Assembly (NCBI RefSeq): GCF_947503385.1 | Contig: NZ_CANNDO010000008.1 | Span: forward strand, 1 to 64,000 | Length of the DNA stretch: 64,000 nucleotides | Reading direction: 5' to 3' | Origin: an uncultured Tateyamaria sp. | Lineage (GTDB): Bacteria; Pseudomonadota; Alphaproteobacteria; Rhodobacterales; Rhodobacteraceae | In this document: in pieces, positions 53,801-62,845 of the stretch | Numbering within the stretch: the stretch's first letter is position 1 | How the letters are laid out: every line of letters begins with the position of its first letter | Made by a program: the position numbers and the translations under genes | The notes under the pieces: model-generated | The model's input: only the letters and a program-made list of their open reading frames with translations | Database searches by the model: none | Told to the model about the DNA's origin: nothing

Positions 53801-56800
53801 CCGTGATCTCGCCCACGGCGTCGGCCACGCTGGCCAAGAGTTTCACGCCCAGCACCGCAAACGCGGGTGGCACCACCACGGTGTCCTACACCATCGACAA
53901 CCCCGCAGGCGGGGCCAGCCTGACGCGGCTGGGGCTGAGCGATCCGATCGGGACGGACATTCCGGGTGCGACCCTGTCCGGCCTGAGCGGCAGTTGCGGC
54001 ACCGGATCGTCCATTTCGGGGACAACCACACTGGATCTGACGGGCGGCATTCTGGCACCGGGCGAAAGCTGCACCTTCTCGGCGACAGTGAACGTGCCCA
54101 GCGTGACACCCGCCACGTTCACCAGCACCACCAGCGCGCTCACGGATGTGGGTCTGACGGTGGCGGCGGGGCAGGCGGCGTCGCTGACGGTTGTGTCGCC
54201 TCCGCCGATCGTGACGGTGGCGACCTCGGCCAGTTCCATCATCGCAGGCACCGATGTGCAGGTCGTCTACACGATCGACAACAGTGCCAGCGCCGTGGGG
54301 ATCACCAACCTGAGCTTTGCGCAGGCATTTGGCGCGTTCCTGCCCGGACCGGGCGGTACGGCGTCCAACACCTGTGGCGGCACCTTTTTGCCCACGCCGA
54401 CCGGGGCCACGCTGGTGGGCGGGTCGATTGCGGCGGGGGGCAGCTGTGCGCTGACCGCCGACCTGACATCGCTGACGCTGGGCACCCAGAGCCTGCCCGC
54501 ACCCACCGTAGGCGCGACCGAATTCCCCAGCATCGCAAACACCGCCGCATTCAGCGTCGAGGTGGTGACACCGCCGCCGCCGCCGCTTGCGCTTGCCTTT
54601 GCGCCAGCCACGATTGAGCAGGGCACCACGTCGACCGCGACGCTCACCATCACCAACGCAACCGGCGCGATCCCGGCCACGTCGCTGGACCTGTCGAACA
54701 CGTTGCCTGCGGGGCTGGTGGTTGCGACCCCGGCCAATGCGTCAACCACCTGTACCGGCGGAACGCTGACTGCGACCAGCGGGGCAGGGGGCGTTTCTTA
54801 TACCGGCGGCACTGTGAATGCGTTGACCAATTGCACTATCACCTATGACGTGCTGGGCGCATCTGCTGGCAGTTTCACCAACACAACCGGCGCTTTGACG
54901 TCTAGCTTTGGCAGCAGTGGCACGGCGGCGGCCACGTTGACGGTGGATGCACCGTCCACGGTCACCGCTGCGTTGGCCTTTGCGCCCACATCCGTCGCCC
55001 AAGGTGCAACATCCACCTACACGCTGACCCTGACCAGCGCGGCGGCAGCGCTCGACACCGTGAACATCGCGGCGAGCCAGACCTTGCCCGCGGGCCTGGT
55101 TGTGGCCGATGTGCCCAATGCCAGCACCACCTGTACCTCTGCAACGCTGGGGGCCACTGCCGGTGGCAGCAGCATCACCCTGACCGGTGGGACGCTGACG
55201 GCGGGGGCCAATTGTGCGGTGACCGTCGATGTGGTGTCGGTTCTGACCGCGTCCTATCCCACGACGCTGTCGTCGCTCGGCTCGGATTTCGGGGTGCAGG
55301 CCGTCCTGCCGTCGGCCACGCTGACCGTGGTGCAGGCACCCGCAGCAACGGTGACATCCGCCTTTGCCCCGACAAGCGTCGCGCAGGGCGGAGTGGCCAC
55401 CCTCACAGTGACACTGGACAACGCGGCGGCGGCTGTACCCACGACACTGGGCGCGTTGCAGGATGCGCTGCCCACGGGTCTGAACATCGCATCACCCGAC
55501 AATGCGGCCACGACCTGTGTGGGATCGACGGTCTCTGCATCCGGCACGTCCGGCTTTGCGACGGGCGGGGCAGGGGTCATTCCTGCGGGCGGCAGCTGTA
55601 CCGTTTCCATTGACGTGACCAGCGATCAGGCCACCACATTCTCGAACCCGATTGATCAGGTGCCGCTGACCACGGGCCTGCTGACCGGCGTGGGGTCGGC
55701 TGACATCACCTTTACCCCCGCGCCCGCGCCCACGGCGGCGATGGCCTTTGCGCCGGACAATATCCCGCAAGGCAGCACCTCGGCGCTGACGGTCACATTT
55801 GACAACAGCGCCGCACTGGTTGCCGCAGGCACGGTGAGCAGCGGATTTGCCCTGCCCCCCGGTGTCAGCCTTGTGGCGCCGGTCGCTGACACCGGCACCT
55901 GTGGTGCGGACGTGACCCAAGGCCCCGGCGGCGTTGGTCTGAGCCTAACCAGCCTTGCGGCAAGCACAACCTGCACCACAACCGTGACGGTCACAGCCGT
56001 GACCGCAGGCACGGCCAGTTTCACGCTGAACAGCGTGGCCTCGACCCTTGGGGCGGGGGCGGCCACAGGGGCCGACCTGAACGTGACGGCGGCGGATGCG
56101 CCAACCTTTACCAAGGTCTTTGCACCTGACAGCGTTGAACTGGGCGGCGAGACCCGCATGACCCTGACCATCGACAACAGCGGCGCGTTGGTGCCCGCGA
56201 CCGCAGGCAGCATCACCGACACCTTCCCGGCGGGACTGGAACTGGCGGCCACGCCAAATGTCGTCAGCAGTTGTACATCGGGCGCGTCCACCGTTGGCAC
56301 AGTCAGCGCGGCGGCGGGATCATTTGGGGTCGCGGGCATAACCGTGGCCGCCCAAGAGAGTTGCACCTATGCGGTCTCTGTCCGCGCAACCCAAGGGCCA
56401 AGCCTGACAAACACCACGGACGCTTTGTCCACGTCGCTGGGCAATTCCGGCACCGCGTCGGCCACGCTGACCGTTTCGGATGCGCCACGTCCCACGCTGT
56501 CGGCGGCCTTTACACCTGCGACGACAGTGCAGGGCGGGACAAGCCGCCTCTCTGTCAGCTTCACCAACTCTTCCACGTTGATTGACGCGACTGGTGCGGC
56601 GTTCTCTGCGCCATTGCCTGCGGGTATGGTGGTGGCCGCTGTGCCGAATGCGAGCCTGACCTGCGCCTCCGGCACGGTGACTGCCGTGGCGGGTGCAAGC
56701 ACGGTGTCCTTCCTTGGCGCGACGATCCCGCTGGGCGGGACATGTGCGTTCGCGGTGGATGTGCTGACCACATCGCTGGAGACCAGCCAGACCGTGACCA

Positions 56801-59800
56801 CCGGCGCGGTCGAGACGGATATCGGCAATTCTGCGGCAGGGGCAGAGGCGACACTGACGCTCACACCCGCGCCGCTGCCCACCATCGCCAAGGTTTTTGC
56901 CCCCAACAGTGTGACGCAGGGCGAGGTCAGCACGCTGACTTACACGATCAGCAACAGCGCGTTGCTGGCGGCGGATATTGTCACACTGGGCGAGACTTTT
57001 GCGGGCGGCCCGGTGCTGGCGGATCCACTCAATTTCGGCGGCACCTGTGGTGCGACGCCGACCGGGACGGCAGGTGACGCGACATTGAGTTTTAGCGGCG
57101 GCACGATTGCCGCCGGGGCCAGCTGTGATCTGACCGTAGATGTCGCGTCCGCGACGGTTGGCACGTTCGACACGGTGTCGGGTGATCTGGTCACGACGCT
57201 GGGCAACAGCGGCACCGCATCGGCGACGTTGACGGTGACTGAAGCCCCGCTGCCGGTGCTGACGGTTGATTTCGACCAGACAACCGTTGCGCAGGGTGGG
57301 GCGGCCACGCTGACCTATACGCTGGTCAACAGCGCATCGATTGCAGCCGAGCAGATCAGCTTTGCCAACACGCTGCCCGATGGGATGAGCGCGGATGCGG
57401 CAGGCACCCCCGCCAACAGCTGTGGCGGGACGTTCTCGTCCACGGCACAGGGGCCGGACGTGTCACTGACCGGCGGCATCGTCGCCGCAGGGGACACCTG
57501 CACCATCACCCTGCCGGTGATCGCAACAACCGTCGGCACCAACGCCTATGCGGTGGCGTTCGCCACGTCGCTGGGCGACACGGTCGAGGCATCCGACAGC
57601 CTCAACGTAACAGCCGCGCCGGTGCCCGTCATTTCCGCCACCCTGACCCCCGACACGGTGGTCGAAGGCGGTGTGACCACCTTTGAGGTCACGTTTGACA
57701 ACTCTGCGTCTCTCATTGATGCCGACGATCTGAACCTGAGCCTTGAGACCGGCGCATTGCTGACCGTTGCACCGACACCCAACGCGACGAGCACATGTGT
57801 GAACCCCACCATCGCGCTGACGCCCGGCGACGACGATGTCAGCCTGACGGCGGACGCGATTCCGGCTGGCAGCACGTGTACGTTCTCCTTTGACATTCGG
57901 GCCTTGCAGGACGGGCCTGCGGCGCAGGCGACCGGTCTGATTTCGACCGCGCTGGGGGACAGCGTGGGCGTCTCTGTGCCGTTGACGATCACACCGGCGG
58001 GCGCGCCGCTGTTCTCGGGTGCGCTTGCGCCCGCCACGGTCACCCAAGGCAACGCCAGCACGCTGACCTATACGATCGACAACACCGCCAACCTGATTGC
58101 GGCGACGGGGGCCACGTTCAGCGTGACCCTTGGCGGGACGATGCAGGTGGCGACACCACCGACTGCGGCCAGCACCTGTGCGGCAGGTGCGGTGACGGCG
58201 GCGGCGGGCGATAGCACGTTCTCGTTCAGCGGCGGCACTGTGGCCGAAGGCACAAGCTGTACCGTGTCGGTCAATGTGACCAGTCTGGACACCGGCACGT
58301 TCAGTGCGACGGCGGGTGATCTGACCACATCGCTGGGCACGTCGAGCGCGGCGGCGGTGTCGCTGAATGTGGGCACCGCACCCGCGCCGGAGTTCCGTCA
58401 GACCTTTACACCGCCCAGCATCGGGCAGGGCCAGACATCGCGGCTGGAACTGGTCGTGGACAATTCGTCCTCGGGACTGCCGGCTGCGCAGGTCGGGCGG
58501 ACGGGGCAGACCGGGCGCAGCATGATGGCCGGATCGCTGGGCTTTGACGCCAATTTGCCCGCCGGTTTGACGCTGGCCTCGGTGCCGAATGCGTCGAACT
58601 CGTGCGGCGGCACCGTTTCGGCAGACCCCAATGGGGGGCAGGTGACACTGACCGGCGGCGCGGTCGCTGGGGGGTCCACCTGTACGGTGGGGGTCGATGT
58701 GACCTCGATCATCGAGGGGGTCGTGCCCACCATCACCGGATCGCTCAGTTCGAGCCTTGGGGGCGCCACGCTTGCGGCACCGTCCACGCCGCTGGTGGTG
58801 ACGAACAACCCGTTCGGATCGGTGACGTTTGTGCAGAACAGCGTGGCCGATGGCACTTTTGCCTTTTCCTCGACGCAGGCGGCGTTCAACTTCTCGATTG
58901 CGACCGCTGGTGGGTCGGGCAGTTTCGGCCCTGTGTCGGTCAGCACGGGCACCTACACTGTGACCCAGACCCGGCCCGCAGGGATCGGGAATGAGACGCT
59001 CGTTTGTTCCGACATGAATTCCACCGTGGATGTCACGGCGGGGACCGTCACGCTGGCCGTGGATCTGGGTGACGACATCACCTGTACGTGGGGCGCGGTG
59101 AATTCGCGACAGGAGACGGTGGACCAGATCAACACCTTCCTGAACCGGCGCAACAACCTGATCCTGTCGACCGGCCCGTCTTCGGCGCGGCGTATGGCGC
59201 GGCTCAATCAGGGGGTCGGGCGGTCGGAAACGCTGCGCTTCCAGCAGGGCGATCTGGCATCGGCCACACCGTTCAGCTTTGACCTGCTGTCGCTCGGCTC
59301 CAACAACTACAAGTTCTCGACCTCCTTGCAGCAGATCGAGCGGTCGCGCCGGATGTTCCGGCTGGCCGTGGACGGTGTCGAGGACAATGAACAGGTCTGG
59401 ACGCCGCCGCGCTGGGATGTGTGGTTCGAGGCGAGCTATACCCGCTATGAGGCATCCGGCGGGTCAGATGGCCATTTCGGCATAGCCTATCTGGGGGCTG
59501 ACTATCTGGTGTCCGAGGACATCCTTGCCGGGTTCCTGCTGCAATATGACAGTCTGGACGACGGCGACGATGGCGGGGCCACGATTGACGGCACCGGCTG
59601 GATGGCCGGGCCCTATGTCACCGCGCGGATCGCACCCAACCTGATCTTTGACGGGCGCATCGCCTATGGTCAGTCCAGCAACTCGATCAGCCCGTTCGGC
59701 ACCTATACGGACGAATTTGAGACCGACCGTTTTCTTGTCGATGCCACGTTGTCGGGCAATTTCGACTGGGACAACTGGGTGGTCACGCCAAACCTGAGCC

Positions 59801-60174
59801 TGAGCTACATCGAGGACCGGGCCGAAAGCTATGTGGACAGCCTTGGCGTGACGATCCCCGAACAGAAAGTGTCGCTGGGCCAGATCCGGCTTGGGCCGAC
59901 TTTCTCGACTGTGTTCGAGGGGCGCAACCAGACGGTGATCCGCCCGACCTTCACGGTCAACGGCATTTACAACTTCAGCGACACGGACGGCGTGACGATC
60001 GTGAACGACACATCCGGCGAAACGGACGGGTTTCGGGGCCGGGTCGAGGCGTCGGTGCAGATCAGCGGGCGCAGCGGGATCGATCTGACCTTTGGTATGC
60101 ACTATGACGGGATCGGGGCGAGCGATTTCGAAGCCTATGGCGCGCGGCTGCAACTGAGCATTCCACTGAACTAG
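50872..60174 (+). CDS. giant autotransporter with about 20 Ig-like repeats
   Basis: This is a 3100-residue secreted protein. A signal peptide (LFGTVLFAAVAAMVQAASAQ) is followed by about 20 repeats of about 120-140 residues, each with a start like FAPTSVAQGGxxTLT, a middle DTLPAGL, and two Cys (xxTC and xxGxxCT) that could pair inside each repeat. The pattern resembles DUF11/DUF7933-type Ig-like repeats. A short domain after about 2640 (SVADGTFAFSSTQAAF) and a linker lead to the C-terminal autotransporter barrel (about 2810-3100), ending LQLSIPLN. It is likely a surface adhesin. The start is GTG 50872 or TTG 50893, the latter with GAGG eight bases before. It is very GC-rich compared with the left half of the window. 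Confidence 0.9.
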   Translation: MPSEDFELRYFCQWRLFGTVLFAAVAAMVQAASAQSLNASLSPTTISSGGVTSLTLSINNSGGPIVNQPTISYSLPGNVTLVGTPTTDCFGGTISSSSAAQFAFASDALPGNSTCTISATLTSSTPGTVVFPDVELFTEGALTSTDNVSSLSVDGARAIVTQQFTPASVTAGAAVTLTYTFDFSNVSDTQVAGLSVTDTLPANVEIDTPVTVAQTCSGVDVLVSADTGANEITVSSTQVNFGPVPSPDPRIATPFTCDITVPLRATTSGTAINTVETASYQNVLDFGSSVFPQVQTLDAGAAEFTVVAAPAGAPRLAKAFSPNPVDGTGAVTATFTITYTVRDTALTDIAFTDTLRDTGLEDLTFDQITGDSCGFTASQSTASDVTFSAGSIPASTNTCTLEARYTYSAGTVAPGRFDYPTNALTGTISGNPVTGNSTSASLVIPTTTAPTFGLQIVDAASGGSVVTNAAPGDTVFAEFTLTNTSTQTLRNGSFTFDGSMVPGTVSPSPSTGFCGASSQAALDVSFAEITYSALELAGSASCSFVVQLNIDTSASGSTVSLQSSDLLALVSGTGFTVSGASASFTVSGALGLTATQTVPSVTVGAATTLTTTLTAGAENATDLTDITFSQDVASIGLLGFVSAQSNTCGGMVSDAAGTYTFAGGTLAAGESCEVVVNVTVPNSATPGASESISTSGITANGGGQTFAAAVGNVTVLSGLDFALEILNGPALPGGTVRARYTIDNTGSADATNLQFTHSINSGFPGLTYNATPVSNTCGGTPSVSGTTFLIFASGTLPGGSSCQIEFDLNVPTSLPTGDTVPTTTSALSATLGGASVTSPAATGSIEIETVGFEVAKSFGQSSVTAGNTVPMTITFTPSISETLSNVSLTDDLDAFVSGATLDSEVSDSCGAAALTSGASLISLSGIVLTGGAACSVTVNVAIPSGAAAGTFENTTSTAAATLFSTTVTAPAASASLSVISPTASATLAKSFTPSTANAGGTTTVSYTIDNPAGGASLTRLGLSDPIGTDIPGATLSGLSGSCGTGSSISGTTTLDLTGGILAPGESCTFSATVNVPSVTPATFTSTTSALTDVGLTVAAGQAASLTVVSPPPIVTVATSASSIIAGTDVQVVYTIDNSASAVGITNLSFAQAFGAFLPGPGGTASNTCGGTFLPTPTGATLVGGSIAAGGSCALTADLTSLTLGTQSLPAPTVGATEFPSIANTAAFSVEVVTPPPPPLALAFAPATIEQGTTSTATLTITNATGAIPATSLDLSNTLPAGLVVATPANASTTCTGGTLTATSGAGGVSYTGGTVNALTNCTITYDVLGASAGSFTNTTGALTSSFGSSGTAAATLTVDAPSTVTAALAFAPTSVAQGATSTYTLTLTSAAAALDTVNIAASQTLPAGLVVADVPNASTTCTSATLGATAGGSSITLTGGTLTAGANCAVTVDVVSVLTASYPTTLSSLGSDFGVQAVLPSATLTVVQAPAATVTSAFAPTSVAQGGVATLTVTLDNAAAAVPTTLGALQDALPTGLNIASPDNAATTCVGSTVSASGTSGFATGGAGVIPAGGSCTVSIDVTSDQATTFSNPIDQVPLTTGLLTGVGSADITFTPAPAPTAAMAFAPDNIPQGSTSALTVTFDNSAALVAAGTVSSGFALPPGVSLVAPVADTGTCGADVTQGPGGVGLSLTSLAASTTCTTTVTVTAVTAGTASFTLNSVASTLGAGAATGADLNVTAADAPTFTKVFAPDSVELGGETRMTLTIDNSGALVPATAGSITDTFPAGLELAATPNVVSSCTSGASTVGTVSAAAGSFGVAGITVAAQESCTYAVSVRATQGPSLTNTTDALSTSLGNSGTASATLTVSDAPRPTLSAAFTPATTVQGGTSRLSVSFTNSSTLIDATGAAFSAPLPAGMVVAAVPNASLTCASGTVTAVAGASTVSFLGATIPLGGTCAFAVDVLTTSLETSQTVTTGAVETDIGNSAAGAEATLTLTPAPLPTIAKVFAPNSVTQGEVSTLTYTISNSALLAADIVTLGETFAGGPVLADPLNFGGTCGATPTGTAGDATLSFSGGTIAAGASCDLTVDVASATVGTFDTVSGDLVTTLGNSGTASATLTVTEAPLPVLTVDFDQTTVAQGGAATLTYTLVNSASIAAEQISFANTLPDGMSADAAGTPANSCGGTFSSTAQGPDVSLTGGIVAAGDTCTITLPVIATTVGTNAYAVAFATSLGDTVEASDSLNVTAAPVPVISATLTPDTVVEGGVTTFEVTFDNSASLIDADDLNLSLETGALLTVAPTPNATSTCVNPTIALTPGDDDVSLTADAIPAGSTCTFSFDIRALQDGPAAQATGLISTALGDSVGVSVPLTITPAGAPLFSGALAPATVTQGNASTLTYTIDNTANLIAATGATFSVTLGGTMQVATPPTAASTCAAGAVTAAAGDSTFSFSGGTVAEGTSCTVSVNVTSLDTGTFSATAGDLTTSLGTSSAAAVSLNVGTAPAPEFRQTFTPPSIGQGQTSRLELVVDNSSSGLPAAQVGRTGQTGRSMMAGSLGFDANLPAGLTLASVPNASNSCGGTVSADPNGGQVTLTGGAVAGGSTCTVGVDVTSIIEGVVPTITGSLSSSLGGATLAAPSTPLVVTNNPFGSVTFVQNSVADGTFAFSSTQAAFNFSIATAGGSGSFGPVSVSTGTYTVTQTRPAGIGNETLVCSDMNSTVDVTAGTVTLAVDLGDDITCTWGAVNSRQETVDQINTFLNRRNNLILSTGPSSARRMARLNQGVGRSETLRFQQGDLASATPFSFDLLSLGSNNYKFSTSLQQIERSRRMFRLAVDGVEDNEQVWTPPRWDVWFEASYTRYEASGGSDGHFGIAYLGADYLVSEDILAGFLLQYDSLDDGDDGGATIDGTGWMAGPYVTARIAPNLIFDGRIAYGQSSNSISPFGTYTDEFETDRFLVDATLSGNFDWDNWVVTPNLSLSYIEDRAESYVDSLGVTIPEQKVSLGQIRLGPTFSTVFEGRNQTVIRPTFTVNGIYNFSDTDGVTIVNDTSGETDGFRGRVEASVQISGRSGIDLTFGMHYDGIGASDFEAYGARLQLSIPLN

Positions 60175-60179
60175 GGGTC

Positions 60180-60208
60180 TTGATGAACGGCGCGTTATGA
60201 CCTACATT
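60180..60208 (+). promoter_or_regulatory. promoter of the toxin-antitoxin operon
   Basis: TTGATG (60180-60185) and TACATT (60203-60208) are separated by exactly 17 bases. The -10 box lies in the centre of the operator palindrome. Confidence 0.6.
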
Positions 60209-60222
60209 ATGGTCATAACGCG
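60191..60222. promoter_or_regulatory. operator palindrome of the toxin-antitoxin operon
   Basis: CGCGTTATGACC (60191-60202) and GGTCATAACGCG (60211-60222) form perfect 12-bp arms around an 8-base spacer that holds the -10 box. This is the layout expected for autorepression by the antitoxin. GAGG of the first gene follows at once. Confidence 0.8.
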
Positions 60223-60231
60223 AGGTATCCT

Positions 60232-60462
60232 ATGAAGATCGCAATTGCCGAAGCCAAGGCCCAATTTGCCGAACTGATCCGCCGCGCCGAGGCTGGCGAG
60301 CCGGTGGAACTGACCCGTTACGGCAAATCCGTTGCGCAGATCGTGGCGGTCGAGCGTCCGGCAGCACGTCCGTTGCGCGGGGCGATGGCCGGTGCGTTTC
60401 AGGCTCCAGAGATCGGGGCAGGGGACGCCGAGGCCGAAGCGCTGTTTGCCGCCTCTGAATGA
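60232..60462 (+). CDS. Phd/YefM-family antitoxin
   Basis: The 76-residue protein has the Phd/YefM pattern: IAIAEAKAQFAELIRRAEAG, EPVELTRYGKSVAQIV. The N-terminal part binds DNA and represses the operon; the C-terminal part (from about 45) should bind and block the PIN toxin. GAGG lies 5 bases before ATG 60232. Its stop overlaps the toxin start (ATGA). Confidence 0.93.
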   Translation: MKIAIAEAKAQFAELIRRAEAGEPVELTRYGKSVAQIVAVERPAARPLRGAMAGAFQAPEIGAGDAEAEALFAASE

Positions 60463-60827
60463 AGTATCTTCTGGACACGCATGTGCTGTTGTGCGCGCTG
60501 GTGGATGACCCGCGCCTGAGTGCTGCGCAGCGCGAGGTGCTGGATACGGGCGAATTGTATGTTTCTGCCGCGAGCGTCTGGGAAGTCGGGATCAAGCGTG
60601 CCCTTGGCAAGCTCGCCGTGCCCGGTGACGTGTTCGAGGTGGCCCATGCCTCCGGTGTGCGACCGCTGCCGATCACGTGGGCGCACGCCGATGCGGCGGC
60701 GGCGCTTCCGGCGCACCATTCCGACCCGTTCGACAGGATGCTGATCGCGCAGGCGGTGGCCGAGGGCATGGCCCTCGTCAGCGGTGACGGCAAGGTGGGG
60801 CGGTATGACGTTGCACTGGTGACCTGA
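60459..60827 (+). CDS. vapC: PIN-domain toxin (VapC-like RNase)
   Basis: The 122-residue PIN-domain protein has the acidic metal-binding set visible: Asp6 (YLLDTHVLL), Glu42 (SVWEVGIK), Asp92 (DPFDRMLIAQA) and Asp110 (VSGDGKV). PIN toxins cut tRNA or rRNA when the antitoxin is degraded. It overlaps the antitoxin gene by four bases. Confidence 0.93.
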   Translation: MKYLLDTHVLLCALVDDPRLSAAQREVLDTGELYVSAASVWEVGIKRALGKLAVPGDVFEVAHASGVRPLPITWAHADAAAALPAHHSDPFDRMLIAQAVAEGMALVSGDGKVGRYDVALVT

Positions 60828-60918
60828 CCGTGCGGTGCGGTAATGTTTCAACCAAGTAGAAATGTCTACTGGGTTTGCAAAGCAGAAGTGTCACCAACAG
60901 CGCTGACGGGAGCAAGGC

Positions 60919-61251
60919 TTAGCAGCCCGGAGACCTCAAATATCGCAGGGCTGAAAAGCCTTGCGGGACTGGTCGTCCGGAGATCAGGGTGGCGTATTCT
61001 TCGCGAACGTCATCATCAATCTGTACACCGCTATTGCCGCCGTACAGACGATCATTCTGGTCTTTCCGAGGCCCTGAAATCCAGTAGTGACCACCGGTCT
61101 CAGTCTCGAAATAGTTCGCTTTGAAACCTGCGCCCTTCAGGCTCTGGAATTTGAGACCCTTGTAGTACAGCGTCTTCCCCGACTTCGAGAAATATACACG
61201 CCCAATCACAGCAGGGCCTTCAAGCCCGTCTGCCTTGCTTTCGATGTACAT
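60919..61251 (-). CDS. small conserved protein, often mislabelled as DXP synthase
   Basis: From ATG 61251 this is a 110-residue protein: KADGLEGPAVIGRVYFSKSG, TLYYKGLKFQSLKGAGFKAN, GGHYWISGPRKDQNDRLYGG, DDDVREEYATLISGR. I recall similar small proteins annotated as 1-deoxy-D-xylulose-5-phosphate synthase; it has none of that enzyme's domains. The frame runs back to 61476, overlapping the transposase end. It lies inside the proposed IS ends, so it could be a passenger gene. Confidence 0.65.
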   Translation of the reverse strand: MYIESKADGLEGPAVIGRVYFSKSGKTLYYKGLKFQSLKGAGFKANYFETETGGHYWISGPRKDQNDRLYGGNSGVQIDDDVREEYATLISGRPVPQGFSALRYLRSPGC

Positions 61252-61405
61252 GATCTTTGAACGTGACAGCCGGAACTGCGAGGGTAATTCCTCGTCGAGC
61301 TGTAGCTTGTCCATCCAATGATCGGCGTGTCTCATGCCGTCCTGATAGTTACATTGCTCTCTAAAGTCATCCCTCGGCGGCGGCTCGCTCGGCGCGTCTG
61401 CGCTG

Positions 61406-62731
61406 TTAGTACGCTTCCATCTTTGACGGGCGTCCTCTGGGTCGGCGTCCGGTCTTCTTGTAGCCGTTCCTCGCACTCTCGGGTTTGACCTTTGGCGGCG
61501 GTGTGGCCTTCTCCTGTTCTTCCTTGATGTGGGCCAGAACGGCGCTTAGGTGCTTGTTCTCTGTGATCGCCGCATGGGTCACCCGCTGCTGATGTGGATC
61601 GAAGATGCTGCAGGGCAGGGCGACGCCTTTGGCGCGGACTTGGATGCGCCCGTCCGGCATCTCATAAACATCCACGTATTTACCGGCGAGACCGCGCGTC
61701 AGATCGTTAACCTCCAGCCGTATGCGCTTGCGGTCGTACGTGAGCGTCAAATCCTTAGTGACATAGCGTTTATCGCGCAGACAGAATACTTCCGCCAGCC
61801 GATCCGGCTCAATGTTCAAAGCACGATGCAGATTGTCTGTCTTTACCGGGGCCTTTGCGAACTTGGCGTTGTAGCGTTTGACGAAGCCCGCAAGGAAAGC
61901 GTTGCCGTCTTCCATGTTTGAGATGCCTGCGATGCGCAGCTCTTTGACCAACCGATCTTGCAGTGTCCGGTTGGCCCGTTCAACACGGCCTTTGGCCTGA
62001 GAGCTGTTCGCACAGATGATCTCAATGTTCAGCTCCGCGAGAGCACGCCCGAATTGGGTCATGCCCGTCATATGTTCATTGGGTTTTGGAACTCGGAACA
62101 CTGTGTGCTTGTCACTGTAGAAAGCAACAGGGCGTCCATGCTTCAGCAGATAGCTTTCCACTGCCTCGAAATAGCTGAACGTGCTCTCGGACGTGACGAA
62201 GCGCAGCTCCATCAACGTGCTGGTGGCATCGTCGATGAAGACGAGCAGGGTGCAAGGATCGCCCCGATCCTCGAACCAACGGTGGTCTGATCCGTCAATC
62301 TGGATCAGCGCGCCGAAGCATTCCCGGCGCAAACGCGGCTGGTGGGACGTGCGGCGTTGTTTGCGAGAGAGCCAGATGCCATCTTCCTGCATCCACTTAC
62401 GAACCGTCTCGCGCGAGACTTTGAAGCCGTGATGCTCGGCCAGCATCTCAGCCGCCAAGGTCGGCCCGAAGTCGGCGTAGCGCTCCTTGATGAGGCTGAG
62501 CGCATAGTCGCGTTTGGCATGGTGAATGCGATTGTTCGGAGGTTTGCCACGCGCTTTGTGCCGGATCGCCGATGCGCCATCCTGACAATACCGCTTCAAC
62601 AGTCGGAAAATCTGTCGCCGTGTCAGGCACAACATGTTCGCCGCAGTATCGACCGTCAGCCGACCATCATCGACCTGCGCCAAAACCTCCACGCGGTTCA
62701 ACTCGCGCTCGCTCATAATTACCCATCCCAT
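61406..62731 (-). CDS. ISNCY-family transposase
   Basis: The 441-residue transposase has an N-terminal helix-turn-helix (VDTAANMLCLTRRQIFRLLK), a second winged region (VSRETVRKWMQEDGIW) and an integrase-type DDE core: Asp in LIQIDGSDHRWF, Asp in VAFYSDKHTVF, Glu in AKGRVERANRTLQDRL. A basic C-terminal tail (TGRRPRGRPSK) follows. The start at 62731 has GAGGGTGAG upstream; ATG 62716 is the alternative. It looks intact. Confidence 0.9.
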   Translation of the reverse strand: MGWVIMSERELNRVEVLAQVDDGRLTVDTAANMLCLTRRQIFRLLKRYCQDGASAIRHKARGKPPNNRIHHAKRDYALSLIKERYADFGPTLAAEMLAEHHGFKVSRETVRKWMQEDGIWLSRKQRRTSHQPRLRRECFGALIQIDGSDHRWFEDRGDPCTLLVFIDDATSTLMELRFVTSESTFSYFEAVESYLLKHGRPVAFYSDKHTVFRVPKPNEHMTGMTQFGRALAELNIEIICANSSQAKGRVERANRTLQDRLVKELRIAGISNMEDGNAFLAGFVKRYNAKFAKAPVKTDNLHRALNIEPDRLAEVFCLRDKRYVTKDLTLTYDRKRIRLEVNDLTRGLAGKYVDVYEMPDGRIQVRAKGVALPCSIFDPHQQRVTHAAITENKHLSAVLAHIKEEQEKATPPPKVKPESARNGYKKTGRRPRGRPSKMEAY

Positions 62732-62845
62732 GTCTGCTCACCCTCAGTAATTTTTGAGGGCAGAGTGACATTCCTGAATTGCTCATGGGTGACATTATCG
62801 CTTTGCGGCTACATGCAAAGCGACGAATAATCATACTTATGTAAA

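Larger units (their letters stand above)
60877..62806 (-). mobile_element. ISNCY-like insertion element, tentative ends
   Basis: GCAAAGCAGAAGTGTCACC at 60877 and, inverted, GCAAAGCGATAATGTCACC ending at 62806 match at 15 of 19 positions and contain the TGTCACC box. More TGTCAC-like boxes lie near each end, as expected for transposase binding sites. The span would include the 441-residue transposase and a second small gene. The ends are proposed, not proven. Confidence 0.4.

Noticed and set aside
51087..58952. Many long minus-strand and alternate-frame ORFs inside the autotransporter gene
   Set aside because: They arise from the high GC content and repeated codons of the real gene; none has a family pattern or start signal.
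50872..60174. CRISPR-like or satellite DNA repeats
   Set aside because: The repeats are long, diverged and coding; they are protein domains. No CRISPR array was seen in the window.
60919..61251. 1-deoxy-D-xylulose-5-phosphate synthase
   Set aside because: The true enzyme is about 600 residues with thiamine-diphosphate-binding domains; this small protein has none of these.
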